A stretch of DNA of 34,235 bases, from NCBI GenBank assembly GCA_021783515.1, contig JAJXTV010000035.1, positions 1 to 34,235 on the forward strand, written 5' to 3'. The stretch comes from Nitrospirota bacterium (GTDB lineage Bacteria > Nitrospirota > Thermodesulfovibrionia > Thermodesulfovibrionales > UBA6898). The position numbers and the translations under genes are program-made. The notes under the pieces are model-generated. The model had not been told where the DNA came from, made no database searches, and was given only the letters and a program-made list of their open reading frames with translations. This document shows positions 1 to 9,017 of this stretch, one piece after another (position 1 is the first letter of the stretch; each line of letters begins with the position of its first letter).

Positions 1-536
1 ATTGAAACCATCCTCACCGGCAGCAATGCAGGAGTACGGTTGTCGCACCCCGCGCGGGTGCGTGGATTGAAACCTGATTCATGGCGATCCGAGGCGGCAG
101 AGGACCTAGTCGCACCCCGCGCGGGTGCGTGGATTGAAACATAAAATTCGAGCGTGACAAGACGACGCGCGTGCGTCGCACCCCGCGCGGGTGCGTGGAT
201 TGAAACCGGGTCACCTTGCCATAAAGCGCCTTCGCATCGGTCGCACCCCGCGCGGGTGCGTGGATTGAAACCTCATACACCGTGTCCTCGTGCTTTCCCG
301 TGGCCTGTCGCACCCCGCGCGGGTGCGTGGATTGAAACATAACGTCGCCGGCCGCCGCCGCCCAGTCAGCCCGTCGCACCCCGCGCGGGTGCGTGGATTG
401 AAACTTATAGCCGAAAAGAAGGTGCTGTGTCGTGTTCACGTCGCACCCCGCGCGGGTGCGTGGATTGAAACCATAAAAAACCTCCAACTGAAATGTATTT
501 CTCGGTCGCACCCCGCGCGGGTGCGTGGATTGAAAC
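1..536 (+). CRISPR. CRISPR array, type I-C-like, leader-distal part
   Basis: Eight complete 32-bp repeats start at 42, 109, 175, 240, 307, 373, 440 and 505, and the last 8 bases of a ninth occupy 1-8. Each begins GTCGCACCCC and ends GGATTGAAAC, with an internal GC-rich palindrome (GCACCC/GGGTGC). All eight read identically. The eight spacers are 33-35 bp and unique. The ATTGAAAC 3' end is the known type I-C handle, so crRNA transcription is on the + strand and the leader and probable cas genes lie before the window. The array ends at 536 with an intact repeat, and no degenerate copy follows. Confidence 0.97.
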
Positions 537-586
537 GAGTTTATCCTGCGTTGCTTTATGCTGTTAATGAACGCAGATAATTGCGA

Positions 587-618
587 CCGAAGCGACGTTC
601 ACAATCGCCGCGCTTCGG
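587..618. repeat. Inverted repeat just after the CRISPR array
   Basis: CCGAAGCG (587-594) and CGCTTCGG (611-618) form a perfect 8-bp stem around a 16-nt loop. No T-run follows, so it is not a standard intrinsic terminator. It could still slow transcription leaving the array. The rest of 537-787 holds only the promoter and leader of the next gene. Confidence 0.4.
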
Positions 619-625
619 AAATATC

Positions 626-654
626 TTGATCTCAATCGCCCCTATCAGTATTAT
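626..654 (+). promoter_or_regulatory. Sigma-70-like promoter for the DUF2207 gene
   Basis: TTGATC (626-631) and TATTAT (649-654) are separated by 17 bp. Transcription would start near 661, leaving a leader of about 125 nt before the start codon at 788. Confidence 0.5.
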
Positions 655-787
655 TGTCAGTGATGAAGCCGGTCGGACGCATTGGGGTGTTCGCCCCTCT
701 CTTTGCCCTGGGCATCCACGCTAGAACGGTGGATTGCTCATGGAACGGGACAATAAGGGCGCTCGTGAAGGGGAAAAGGATATGTCC

Positions 788-3115
788 ATGAAGAAGAATG
801 TTTTCGCGGTCCTCTGTGTCATCTGGCTGCTAATCCCTTCGCACCTGCGCGCCGACGACCTCTGCCGGGTCGACCTCCGTTCCCTCAGCAAGACCTCGGG
901 CGCTCCCGGCGACACCTTCGCGATGTACGGCGTCTGGGGGGAGACGCAGGGAAGCAAAACACCGTCGATCAACAAAGGTGTTCGTCATTCTCTGGAAGTC
1001 CTCTCCTGGACCGATTCGGCGATCACGGTCAGGATACCCCCGGACCTTCCGGGAGGACTCTATAAGGTCGGCGTCTACTGCAATAATCCTCCCCATTGGC
1101 AGGGCAGCGGCTGGATGGACTTCACGGTGCATGGCGGGGGCCGCGCCGGAATCGGAAACGCGCAAAAGCAGGGGCTTCCCGCCGCGCGACAAGCCGCGGA
1201 CTCCCCGCCGCCGATACCCGCTGCCAGGAGTGAAGCGGCGACTGACTCACCTTCTCCCCGGGGCGAAAGGATACTCTCCTTCAGGTCGGACATCACCGTC
1301 CGTCAGGATTCGACGATGACCGTTCGGGAGACGATCACGGTCAGGGCGGAAGGGAACAAGATCAAGCGCGGCATCTACCGGGATTTCCCGACCACCTACC
1401 GTGACAACCGCGGGAACCGCTACACCGTAGGCTTCTCGGTCGAAAGCGTGCTCAGGGACGGGAGACCGGAGCCCCATCACGAGGAGTCTGTCTCTAACGG
1501 GAAAAGAGTCTATATCGGGGAAAAGAACACATATCTGGGCAGGGGCGTATATGTCTATACCCTCGCCTACCGGACCGACCGTCAGCTCGGCTTCTTCCCC
1601 GACCACGACGAGCTCTACTGGAACGTCACCGGAAACGGCTGGGACTTCCCGATCGACGAAGCGTCGGCCTCGGTCGCGCTGCCCGGCGGAGCCGGCGGGA
1701 AGGGCCTGTCTTTGGAAGGCTACACCGGCCCTCAGGGCGCGAAGGGAAGGGACTACAGCGCGGGGGTCGATGGATCGGGAATCGCGCGGTTTGAGGCGAC
1801 AAGACCGCTGGGTCCGCGCGAAGGACTTACCATCGTCGTCTCCTGGCCGAAAGGCTTCATCCATGAGCCGGGCATGAAGGAAAAAGCGGACTGGTTCCTC
1901 CGTGATAATCCGGGCAGGGTCCTCGCGGTCTTCGGCCTTATCGCAATCCTGATCTATTATCTCGTCGTCTGGACGATGGCGGGGAAAGACCCGGATGCCG
2001 GGACGGTCGTCGTCCGCTATGCGCCCCCTTCCGGGATGTCGCCTGCGGTCATGAGGTACATTACGAAGATGGGCTACGACGACCGCACGCTCGCCTCGGC
2101 GGTAATCGACATGGCGGTGAAGGGGCGCATCACCATCAGGGAAGACGACGGCACATTCACCCTGAAGATGAAAGAAGGGGAAGGAGAGCCCCTCTCGCCC
2201 GAAGAAGAACAGGTGCGAAAGGACCTCCTCGGCAGCGAGCGGGAGATCACCCTTAAGAATATACACCATGAGAAGATCAGCGCCGCGATAAAGGCGCTCA
2301 GGGATTCCCTCGCCCAAAAGTACGAGAAGATATATTTCATCACGAACAGGGGCTACTTCTGCGCCGGAATGTCCCTCACAGTCGTCATGCTGGTCCTCTC
2401 GGGCATATTTGAGGCGTCATCCGGCGGAAAGGTCCCGGTATTCCTCTTCATCTGCGTATGGCTTTCGATCTGGTCCGTCGCCGTCGCGGCCCTTGTGAGC
2501 CAGATTTTCGTGAAATGGCGGCACGCGATCAGAAACCGCGGGTCCAGGGTCCTGGATGCCGGCGGCGCACTGTTTCTCACCCTCTTCGCCCTGCCCTTCA
2601 TCGCGGGAGAGATCTTCGGCATATCCATCCTGGGATATGCGACATCCGTTACGACGATCATCTTCCTCCTCCTCGCGGGGCTCACGAACTATACCTTCTA
2701 TCATCTGCTGAAGGCGCCGACGAGGGCGGGCAGAAGACTTCTCGATGCGATCGACGGCTTCAGGCTATTTCTGAACGCAACCGAAAAGGACCGGCTCAAC
2801 ATGTTCAACCCCCCGCACCGGACGCCTGAACTTTTCGAGCGCTTTCTTCCGTATGCCCTGGCCCTCGGCGTCGAGCAGCGGTGGTCCGAGCAATTTTCTG
2901 ACGTGCTCGCCTCCTCCGGAAAAGAAGACACATATTCCCCCGCATGGTTTTCCGGCACGTCCCTTTTGGGGATGACCTCAGGTGATTTTGTATCTTCCCT
3001 CGGCGACTCCTTTTCAGGGGCGATATCGTCTTCTTCAGCCGCGCCGGGTTCAAGTTCAGGCGGGGGAGGAGGCGGCTCTTCGGGAGGAGGCGGAGGCGGA
3101 GGCGGGGGCTGGTAG
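788..3115 (+). CDS. DUF2207 family exported membrane protein
   Basis: A 775-residue protein of unknown function (DUF2207, the family of E. coli YciQ). It opens with a signal peptide (MKKN, then a hydrophobic stretch to about residue 20). A roughly 90-residue beta-rich region containing one CR and one CNNPP segment follows and looks like an added IPT/TIG-like domain. The DUF2207 core comes next (about 165-365; motifs [21 protein letters not shown]), then a membrane segment near 395-415, a cytoplasmic winged-helix-like stretch ([20 protein letters not shown]), two or more further membrane segments at about 535-640, and a Gly/Ser tail ending in GGGW. In-frame ATGs exist at 740, 782 and 788. I chose 788 because AAAAGGA (774-780) sits 7 nt upstream, the usual Shine-Dalgarno distance. 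The Gly-rich tail is common in this family. Function is not known. Confidence 0.85.
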   Translation: MKKNVFAVLCVIWLLIPSHLRADDLCRVDLRSLSKTSGAPGDTFAMYGVWGETQGSKTPSINKGVRHSLEVLSWTDSAITVRIPPDLPGGLYKVGVYCNNPPHWQGSGWMDFTVHGGGRAGIGNAQKQGLPAARQAADSPPPIPAARSEAATDSPSPRGERILSFRSDITVRQDSTMTVRETITVRAEGNKIKRGIYRDFPTTYRDNRGNRYTVGFSVESVLRDGRPEPHHEESVSNGKRVYIGEKNTYLGRGVYVYTLAYRTDRQLGFFPDHDELYWNVTGNGWDFPIDEASASVALPGGAGGKGLSLEGYTGPQGAKGRDYSAGVDGSGIARFEATRPLGPREGLTIVVSWPKGFIHEPGMKEKADWFLRDNPGRVLAVFGLIAILIYYLVVWTMAGKDPDAGTVVVRYAPPSGMSPAVMRYITKMGYDDRTLASAVIDMAVKGRITIREDDGTFTLKMKEGEGEPLSPEEEQVRKDLLGSEREITLKNIHHEKISAAIKALRDSLAQKYEKIYFITNRGYFCAGMSLTVVMLVLSGIFEASSGGKVPVFLFICVWLSIWSVAVAALVSQIFVKWRHAIRNRGSRVLDAGGALFLTLFALPFIAGEIFGISILGYATSVTTIIFLLLAGLTNYTFYHLLKAPTRAGRRLLDAIDGFRLFLNATEKDRLNMFNPPHRTPELFERFLPYALALGVEQRWSEQFSDVLASSGKEDTYSPAWFSGTSLLGMTSGDFVSSLGDSFSGAISSSSAAPGSSSGGGGGGSSGGGGGGGGGW

Positions 3116-3158
3116 AGCCGTGCCCGGAGGCGGCTCTTATTACGGCCTTGCTCGCTCG

Positions 3159-3188
3159 TTGACAGTCGGGTCGTCAGCCGTATACAAT
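3159..3188 (+). promoter_or_regulatory. Promoter giving a leaderless response-regulator mRNA
   Basis: TTGACA (3159-3164), an 18-bp spacer and TACAAT (3183-3188) are followed by only six bases before the ATG at 3195. The predicted transcription start is therefore at the start codon itself. No ribosome binding site precedes that ATG. Confidence 0.6.
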
Positions 3189-3194
3189 GCAGGT

Positions 3195-3776
3195 ATGACA
3201 ATCCGACAGAAGGTCCTCCTCGTCGAGGACTCGAAGGCCGTGCAGCAGATCTACCGGAACAAACTTACCCTCGAGCATTTCCAGGTGATTACCGCGGACA
3301 ACGGGATGGAGGCGATCAAGGCCCTCTCTTCTGAGAGGCCGGACATCATCCTCCTCGACCTGATGATGCCGGTGATGGACGGCTACAAGGTGCTTCAGGT
3401 CGTCAAGACCGACCCGAAACTCTCACCCATCCCCGTCCTCGTCTTCTCGGCCAAGGGACAGCCCGAGGAAGTCGAAAAGGCGCTGAACCTCGGAGCGGCG
3501 GGATATATCGTCAAGGCGACGACAAAGATCAACGATGTGATCGACCAGATCAAGACGACGATAAGCCGAAAGCCCGTTGTGCAGGAAGTGACCCGCTATG
3601 AAGTAGGGATCCGGACAGACGCCTACGACGCCAAAAGACTCGCGGAGGACTTCAAGTTCGGCAATTTCACCTGCCCCGCCTGCGCGGCGGAGATGGTGCT
3701 CAGCCTCATCCCGGACTTCTCGCACGACACTCCCTGGTTTTCGGCAAAGTTCCTCTGTCCGAAATGCCGGGTCTGA
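3195..3776 (+). CDS. Response regulator with C-terminal zinc-ribbon-like tail
   Basis: A 193-residue protein. Residues 6-125 are a CheY-like receiver: acidic pair E11/D12, phospho-acceptor D55 in LLDLMMP, S85 and K107 in the expected places. The remaining 70 residues carry two Cys pairs, CPAC at 160-163 and CPKC at 188-191, the second three residues from the end. This looks like a metal-binding ribbon and not a DNA-binding domain. The open frame extends further upstream, but the match to receivers begins at this ATG and a strong promoter ends 6 bp before it. It lies convergent to the chemosensory operon, so it may be a stand-alone output protein for it (inference). No DNA-binding domain is seen. 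Confidence 0.85.
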   Translation: MTIRQKVLLVEDSKAVQQIYRNKLTLEHFQVITADNGMEAIKALSSERPDIILLDLMMPVMDGYKVLQVVKTDPKLSPIPVLVFSAKGQPEEVEKALNLGAAGYIVKATTKINDVIDQIKTTISRKPVVQEVTRYEVGIRTDAYDAKRLAEDFKFGNFTCPACAAEMVLSLIPDFSHDTPWFSAKFLCPKCRV

Positions 3777-3862
3777 AACTGCCGGATTTCCCGCACCCCT
3801 CCCCTTTACAGCGCGGCGCGGCGACGTGCGCAGGCGGCGGATTATCAGATTTTTCACGAGGG

Positions 3863-3884
3863 ATAAACGCGCGCTTCAGCGCGC
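3863..3884 (-). terminator. Possible terminator at the end of the chemosensory operon
   Basis: GCGCGC (3884-3879 on the minus strand), loop TGAA, GCGCGC (3874-3869), then GTTTAT. The last cheY stop codon lies in the loop. The stem is strong but the T-run is short, so termination may be partial. The rest of 3777-3868 shows nothing else. Confidence 0.4.
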
Positions 3885-4244
3885 CAGATAGGTATTAACG
3901 AGCTTGATCAGTTCCTGGGTCTGGATCGGCTTGGGGAGATAGGCGTTCGCCCCGATCGAAAGCGCCCTTTTCCTGTCTTCCTCCGCCCCCTCGGTCGTCA
4001 CGATGATGACCGGGATGGCCTTGTAGGCGGGGTTGCCCCTCACGAGGCTCACGAGTTTGAGGCCGTCCATGACCGGCATATTAATGTCCGCCAGTATGAG
4101 ATCGATCTTCTCGGAGGAAAGTTTCTTCAGCGCGTCCACCCCGTCGGTCGCCTCTATCACATGGGAATTCGGTATCCTCTTGATCGCGAAACTGATAAGC
4201 TGCCTCATTGTCGGAGAATCTTCAACAACGAGTATGTTGGGCAT
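3876..4244 (-). CDS. cheY: CheY-like single-domain response regulator (operon end)
   Basis: A 122-residue single receiver domain that should accept phosphate from CheA. E8/D9 form the acidic pocket, D53 (ADINMP) is the phosphorylation site, T83/T84 the switch Ser/Thr and K105 the conserved lysine. It is last in the chemosensory operon, 14 bp after the coiled-coil GAF gene. It resembles the other CheY of the operon (17988-18356) but differs at many positions, so the two probably divide roles, for example one output regulator and one phosphate sink (inference). Confidence 0.9.
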   Translation of the reverse strand: MPNILVVEDSPTMRQLISFAIKRIPNSHVIEATDGVDALKKLSSEKIDLILADINMPVMDGLKLVSLVRGNPAYKAIPVIIVTTEGAEEDRKRALSIGANAYLPKPIQTQELIKLVNTYLAR

Positions 4245-4258
4245 AGCGCTGTCTCCCC

Positions 4259-5080
4259 TTATTTCCTCGGCTTCTCTTTGAGAAGGTCGAGGAAACTCTG
4301 TATAGTAGTAAGCTTCCGTTCCGACTGCGTGTAGAGCCTCGACGAAAATATCGCCGTCGCCGCGTGGCCCGCAAGCAGATTGAAGAGCTCGTAGTCGACG
4401 TTCGTAAAGCCATCCTTCTGCGTCAGGAGCTTGTAGATCGAGATGACGCCGATGACGTGCTCCTTGATCTTCAGCGGGATGCAGACGATCGGCTCGAGCG
4501 GATTCAACTCCCCCATTCCGGCCAGATCCTCGGAAAAGAAACTTTCTCCCTCCTTTGCAACGGACCCGATCCTTCCCTGACCTATCTTCACCTTCGGAGC
4601 GTCGGAGACCGCCATCCCCTCGGCGCTCACCGGCACCATCTCGTTCGTCTTTTCGTCGATCAGCAGGATCGCAAACTTCTCGGCGCCGATGAGGTTGATG
4701 ATGATCTCGAGCACGATCCTGAGGACCTCGGAAAAATCGAGCGTGGAATGAAGCTGATAACTGGCGACATAGAGGTTGGCAAGGTTGTTGTTTTCCTCTT
4801 CGACCTCGATATACTTGGAGGCGAAGTCCTTGTTCTCCTCTTCGACCTGGCGGAACCGCTCCTTGAGGGAGTTCAGCTCCTCTTCCATCAGGGCGATGCG
4901 GTCTTCGTAGACCTTGATCCTCGCCTCGTCGCCCGAGCGCTGGATCGATTCCTCCATCTGGGCGATCCGGTACCGCAGCTTCTCATTCTCCTTCAGGAGC
5001 TCTTTTGTGAACTCCTCCCCCTTCTTGAACATCTGGAGGAATTCGTCAGCCTTGCCCACAAAGCCGGTCTCTTTTTCCAC
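4259..5080 (-). CDS. Coiled-coil GAF domain protein
   Basis: A 273-residue cytoplasmic protein. Residues 15-105 are a long charged heptad-type coiled coil (KELLKENEKLRYRIAQMEES and following). About 110-255 form a GAF domain that begins YVASYQLHSTLDFSEVLRIV and has the usual core LIGAEKFAILLID and PLKIKEHVIGVISIY. No kinase, cyclase or methyltransferase domain is attached. The gene starts with GTG sharing one base with the cheB stop codon (TAGTG), with AGGGAG upstream, so it is translated together with cheB. It may sense a small molecule or redox state and pass this to the receptor array or to CheY. The ligand cannot be told from sequence. Confidence 0.85.
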   Translation of the reverse strand: MEKETGFVGKADEFLQMFKKGEEFTKELLKENEKLRYRIAQMEESIQRSGDEARIKVYEDRIALMEEELNSLKERFRQVEEENKDFASKYIEVEEENNNLANLYVASYQLHSTLDFSEVLRIVLEIIINLIGAEKFAILLIDEKTNEMVPVSAEGMAVSDAPKVKIGQGRIGSVAKEGESFFSEDLAGMGELNPLEPIVCIPLKIKEHVIGVISIYKLLTQKDGFTNVDYELFNLLAGHAATAIFSSRLYTQSERKLTTIQSFLDLLKEKPRK

Positions 5081-6150
5081 TAACGCTTCTCCCTGTTCAC
5101 CGAGTAGCTTACTACCCGAATTATTTCAGCCGGGATATCCGATATCGGCAACACGCTCTCGACCGCCCCCGCCTTTATCGCCTCCGCAGGCATACCGAAA
5201 ACCACCGCGCTCTCTTCCGACTCTGCTATAGTATACCCGCCTTGTCCTTTTATTTCCACCATTCCGTGGGCGCCGTCGTTGCCCATTCCGGTCAGCAGCA
5301 CGCCCATCGCGTTCGCTCCGAACATCTCGGCGGCAGACTTCATCATATGATCGACCGAAGGCACGTATTTGTCGGTGAGACTCCCTTCTTTCAGCGTCAC
5401 CGCGGTCCTGGCCCCCTTGCGCCTCAGGCCCAGATGATACCCGCCGGGACAGATGAGGACGGTGCCCGGCTCGACAGGATCGTTGTCGGCGGCCTCTTTG
5501 ATCCGGATCTGCGCAAGCTTGTTGAGCCGCTCGGAAAGGGGACCGGTGAACCCCCTCGGCATATGCTGGCTCACGATGATCCCGGCGGGGAAGTCGGCGG
5601 GAAGCCTTGTCAGAATGATCTGGAGCGCCGCCGGCCCTCCGGTCGACGAGCCGACCGCCACCACCTGCACCGATTCCTGCCCGGATTCTCCCGCCGGCTC
5701 GAAAGCCTCTTCCCTTTCGAGATCGAGCAACTCGAGGTTCTTGCTGAGAATATCGAGCCTGATCTCCTTGATGCCCCTTATCTTCCGCAGCAGGTCTTTT
5801 TCGATGCTCTGCAGTTCGAGCGAGGCCCGTTTCGTCGGTTTTGCGATAAAGTCCACCGCGCCGAGTTCGAGCGCCTTGAAGACGGTCTTCGAGTCGTGGT
5901 GAGAGCTGACCATGATGACCGGGGTCGGCCGCTCCCGCATAAGCCAGCGGAGAAAGCTGAACCCGTCCATTTCGGGCATCTCGAAATCGAGGGTGATAAT
6001 GTCGGGCTTCAGCCTCAGGGTTTTCGCCATGGCGTCGATGCCGTCTGCCGCGATGCCGACGACGACCAGACTCGAATCCTGTTCGATAATCTTCTTCATT
6101 AACTGCCTGGTATAGGCAGAATCGTCTACTATCAGTACCTTCGTGCTCAC
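5080..6150 (-). CDS. cheB: CheB protein-glutamate methylesterase/deamidase
   Basis: A 356-residue adaptation enzyme that removes receptor methyl groups and deamidates Gln when phosphorylated by CheA. The N-terminal receiver (1-125) has D10, phospho-acceptor D55 (TLDFEMPEMDG) and K104. A linker of about 35 residues leads to the methylesterase domain (162-350), with the catalytic triad S169 in VGSSTGGP, H196 in QHMPRGF and D292 in GMGNDGA. I start at GTG 6150 because GGGAG lies about 9 nt upstream and the protein then opens STKVLIVDDS, as in the family. A TTG at 6168 would add six residues. It follows cheR by 25 bp. Confidence 0.95.
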   Translation of the reverse strand: MSTKVLIVDDSAYTRQLMKKIIEQDSSLVVVGIAADGIDAMAKTLRLKPDIITLDFEMPEMDGFSFLRWLMRERPTPVIMVSSHHDSKTVFKALELGAVDFIAKPTKRASLELQSIEKDLLRKIRGIKEIRLDILSKNLELLDLEREEAFEPAGESGQESVQVVAVGSSTGGPAALQIILTRLPADFPAGIIVSQHMPRGFTGPLSERLNKLAQIRIKEAADNDPVEPGTVLICPGGYHLGLRRKGARTAVTLKEGSLTDKYVPSVDHMMKSAAEMFGANAMGVLLTGMGNDGAHGMVEIKGQGGYTIAESEESAVVFGMPAEAIKAGAVESVLPISDIPAEIIRVVSYSVNREKR

Positions 6151-6175
6151 GTGATCAACTCCCGGCAATTATGGT

Positions 6176-7051
6176 TTAAGATGAGAATTTCACATTCAGG
6201 CCTTTACCCTCAGGCTTCTGATAGACCATGTCGTTTTTAAAATGCTTCAGGGTAAAGGCGGTAGAAATATTGATCAACGACTCCGCATGGCCGAGGAGCA
6301 GATACCCCCCGTCCACGAGCCTGTCATAAAAATTCCCGATGACCTTCTTTCTGGAAGGGCCGTCGAAATATATTAATACATTTCTGCAAAAGATAACATC
6401 CATTTTCCCGAGAAACCTCGTTTTAAAAGGATCGAGGAGGTTGAGATAGCTGAAGGTGACGTATTTCTTGATGCCGTCGGATATCCGGAACGAGCCGTCT
6501 TCTTCGGTAAAATACTTGGTGACGAAATAGGGGTCCGCCGTCCGGAAGGAGTTCTTGCGGTAGATCCCCTTCCGCGCGGTCTGCAGCACCCTCTGGTTGA
6601 TGTCGCTGCCGTAGATCTCGATGTCCCACCCGGTGAAACTCCCCTTCTCGTTGATAAGCATCGCAAGGGTATAGGGTTCCTCTCCCGTGGAGCAGCCGGC
6701 TGACCAGATCCGCAGGGACCTGCTCTCCCGGTTCTTTTCCCTGAGCTCCTCCAGAATCTCCTCGCTGAAGGCCTTCAGCTGGTTCTGCTCCCGGAAGAAG
6801 TAGGTCTCATTCACCGTAAGGACGTCGATGATCGCGGCGAGTTCGTCCTCGTAGTTCTTGTCGTACCGTATGAAGCGGTAGTAGTCCCTGAAATCGTTGA
6901 GCTGATGGTTCCGTATTCTCCGCGAAAGCCTCTTTTCCAATAGATACTTCGATGCATCATCGAAGTAGAGGCCGCAGTAATCCCGGATGATGTCGCGTAT
7001 GAGCCTGAATACATCCTCTGAAAGAGGAATGATATCTTCTTTTTCAAACAC
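6176..7051 (-). CDS. cheR: CheR chemoreceptor methyltransferase
   Basis: A 291-residue SAM-dependent glutamate O-methyltransferase that methylates chemoreceptors. The N-terminal helical domain (about 10-85) includes GLYFDDASKYLLEKRLSRR. The catalytic part has NETYFFRE, the SAM-binding motif WSAGCSTGEEPYTLAM, GSDIN and the FCRNVLIYF motif. The open frame extends upstream to 7219, but that extension is not CheR-like. GTG at 7051 gives a normal length, has GAGGAG 7 nt upstream and overlaps the end of the HEAT gene by 8 bp, so I chose it. Confidence 0.95.
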   Translation of the reverse strand: MFEKEDIIPLSEDVFRLIRDIIRDYCGLYFDDASKYLLEKRLSRRIRNHQLNDFRDYYRFIRYDKNYEDELAAIIDVLTVNETYFFREQNQLKAFSEEILEELREKNRESRSLRIWSAGCSTGEEPYTLAMLINEKGSFTGWDIEIYGSDINQRVLQTARKGIYRKNSFRTADPYFVTKYFTEEDGSFRISDGIKKYVTFSYLNLLDPFKTRFLGKMDVIFCRNVLIYFDGPSRKKVIGNFYDRLVDGGYLLLGHAESLINISTAFTLKHFKNDMVYQKPEGKGLNVKFSS

Positions 7052-9017
7052 GCAGGATCTCCTCGACGGCCTTTCGTACGGTAGCGTCTTCTTCTGTATC
7101 GAGGAGTCGTTCGAGCTCCTTCCTGGCCTGACCTTCGGCGGTTTTCCCGAGCGTCCTGACCGCCGCGATACGTGTCGCCCAGTCAGGGTCGCGGAGAAAC
7201 GGCACCAGCGTGGTTTCAACCCCGGAGAACCGTGACAGCCCGATGATCGCGGTCCTCCTGATCTCGTCGTCCTCAGACCCGAGCATGCTCAGGATCGCGT
7301 CCCGCGCGTCGTTGCTTTCAATACCGCTCATCGACTCAATCGAGGCGGCGACCACAAAGCCGTTACGGTCCGACAGCAGCCCGGTCAGGGTCTTCACGGC
7401 GCCGGCGTCGCCGAGCACGCCGAGCGCCTTCGCCGCCGCCACCCTCACCGCATCGTCGGGGTCCGAGCTGAGGATCGAGAGCGATTCCAGCACCCCCGGA
7501 CCTCCGATCGCCCCGAGGCTGAGTCCGGCGGATATCCGTATGTCGGGGCTCTCATCGGTCAACGCATAGGAAAGGTACCGCACCGCGTCTTCGCTGCCGA
7601 TCGCCGACAGGGCCGCCACCACCGCCTTTCTCACCCTGACGTTGTCGTCCTTGAGCGCAAAGCCGAGCTCCTCCACCGTCCCGGCGGCCCCGATCTCGCC
7701 CAAAAGGAGGGCGGTATTTCTCCTCATCACCGGGCTTGCGTCCCTGAGAGAAGACGCCGCATCGTCGGGGTCGAGGAAGTCCCTGAGATTTGCGAGCGCC
7801 TCTACGGCTGCCTCCTGGACGTCCTCGTAGGGGTCCGTGAGCAGCCCCCTCAGCTTGGCCATACAGCGCGGGTCCCCCAACAGAGATATGCTGACGGCCG
7901 CGGTCGACCTCACGTGGCCGTCCTCGTTGGCGAGCAGGCGGTCGAGAATATCGTAGTATACCGGCGAGACGACCCCCTGCGTCACCTCGCAGATAAAACG
8001 CAGCTGGTGCGCGTTGTCGGTATCGAAGAGCTTCAACAGGGACTCCGGCTTGTCCCTCCCGATATACACCAGGGCGTTCCTCACGTCCCCCGCGAACTCC
8101 TCTTCATGGGAGATGTCGAGAAGCGGTCCGTACGCAGCCTCGTCCTTCATCAGGCCGAGAAGCAGGATCGCCGAGATCCGCACTTCCCGCTTCGCAGACC
8201 AGGCATGGCCGATCAGCAGTTCCATCGCCTTGTCCCCCAGCAGCCTCCTCATCTCCGCGGTGATCACCTCCGCTCCGACGCCGTTGTGGTAAAACAGCTC
8301 GATCGTCTTGAGCGCCTGCTCCTGAATGTTGCGCGAGGGGTCCGACAGCAGGGGAACGACATGGGCCAGCGTCGATGCGTCAGAGAAGCGGCCGAGGGCC
8401 TTCAGCACCGGCTCCCTCAGGGGTTTGCGCGACAGCGCGGAAAGAAGATGGGGAAGCGCCTTCTTGTTCCCTATCCTCCCCAGGGCGTCTGCCGCGGGAT
8501 AGGCGACCCAGAGATCGCCCCCGTCGAGTATCTCTATGAGCGCGTCGACAACAGAAATCTCTCCCACCTTACCAAGGTGCTCCACCGCCGTGGCGCTGAC
8601 ATTTTCGTCCTCGTCCCTGATCGCCTCGAGCATGAGGGGCAATGACCTGCTGTCCCTCTGCTCCCCGAGGACGTCGATAATGAACTTCCGGACGTCTTTG
8701 TTGGGTGTCCTGAATGCCTCGATGAGATATGGCGTGGCCTTTCGCCCCAGCCGCGTCAACGCCTCTATCGCCGAGTTCCTCGCACCGGCGTTGTCGTCGA
8801 TAAAGAGCATCTGTATCAGGCCGGGGACATACTGTTCGACGCCGTAATCGCCGAACAGGATATCGACGGCGGTCTTCCTGACGCGCCAGCTCGCGTCCTC
8901 CATCGCCTTCAGGAGCAGGGGGATATAGGCCGGGTCCCTGCGTCCCTGAATGCTCTCGACCGCCTCCCTCCGCGTCTCTACGTTACCGTCGCTGATCCGC
9001 TTGCTCAGTTCCCGCAC
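7044..9017 (-). CDS. HEAT-repeat (PBS-lyase-type) scaffold protein
   Basis: A 657-residue protein built almost wholly of about 20 tandem HEAT-like repeats of roughly 31 residues, with recurring patterns such as VRKAVVAALSAIGSEDAVRYL and DDAVRVAAAKALGVLGDAGAV. There is no signal peptide, membrane segment or enzyme motif. Such solenoids act as protein-binding scaffolds. The GTG start at 9017 lies inside the preceding cheW (35-bp overlap) with GGGGAG upstream, and the gene overlaps cheR by 8 bp, so it is embedded between adaptation genes. It may organise the array, CheR/CheB or an output motor (inference). HEAT-repeat proteins are not a core chemotaxis component. Confidence 0.85.
   Translation of the reverse strand: MRELSKRISDGNVETRREAVESIQGRRDPAYIPLLLKAMEDASWRVRKTAVDILFGDYGVEQYVPGLIQMLFIDDNAGARNSAIEALTRLGRKATPYLIEAFRTPNKDVRKFIIDVLGEQRDSRSLPLMLEAIRDEDENVSATAVEHLGKVGEISVVDALIEILDGGDLWVAYPAADALGRIGNKKALPHLLSALSRKPLREPVLKALGRFSDASTLAHVVPLLSDPSRNIQEQALKTIELFYHNGVGAEVITAEMRRLLGDKAMELLIGHAWSAKREVRISAILLLGLMKDEAAYGPLLDISHEEEFAGDVRNALVYIGRDKPESLLKLFDTDNAHQLRFICEVTQGVVSPVYYDILDRLLANEDGHVRSTAAVSISLLGDPRCMAKLRGLLTDPYEDVQEAAVEALANLRDFLDPDDAASSLRDASPVMRRNTALLLGEIGAAGTVEELGFALKDDNVRVRKAVVAALSAIGSEDAVRYLSYALTDESPDIRISAGLSLGAIGGPGVLESLSILSSDPDDAVRVAAAKALGVLGDAGAVKTLTGLLSDRNGFVVAASIESMSGIESNDARDAILSMLGSEDDEIRRTAIIGLSRFSGVETTLVPFLRDPDWATRIAAVRTLGKTAEGQARKELERLLDTEEDATVRKAVEEILRV

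Noticed and set aside
14-511. Long open frames across the CRISPR array on both strands
   Set aside because: They are produced by the repeat unit being read in frame; the repetitive peptides are not genes.
1247-2317. Large minus-strand frame opposite the DUF2207 gene
   Set aside because: Arg/Asp/Val-rich shadow typical of the antisense of GC-rich coding DNA; no domain.
7052-7219. Longer cheR start at 7219
   Set aside because: The extra residues are Arg/Ser-rich shadow of the HEAT gene; GTG 7051 has a ribosome site and normal CheR length.
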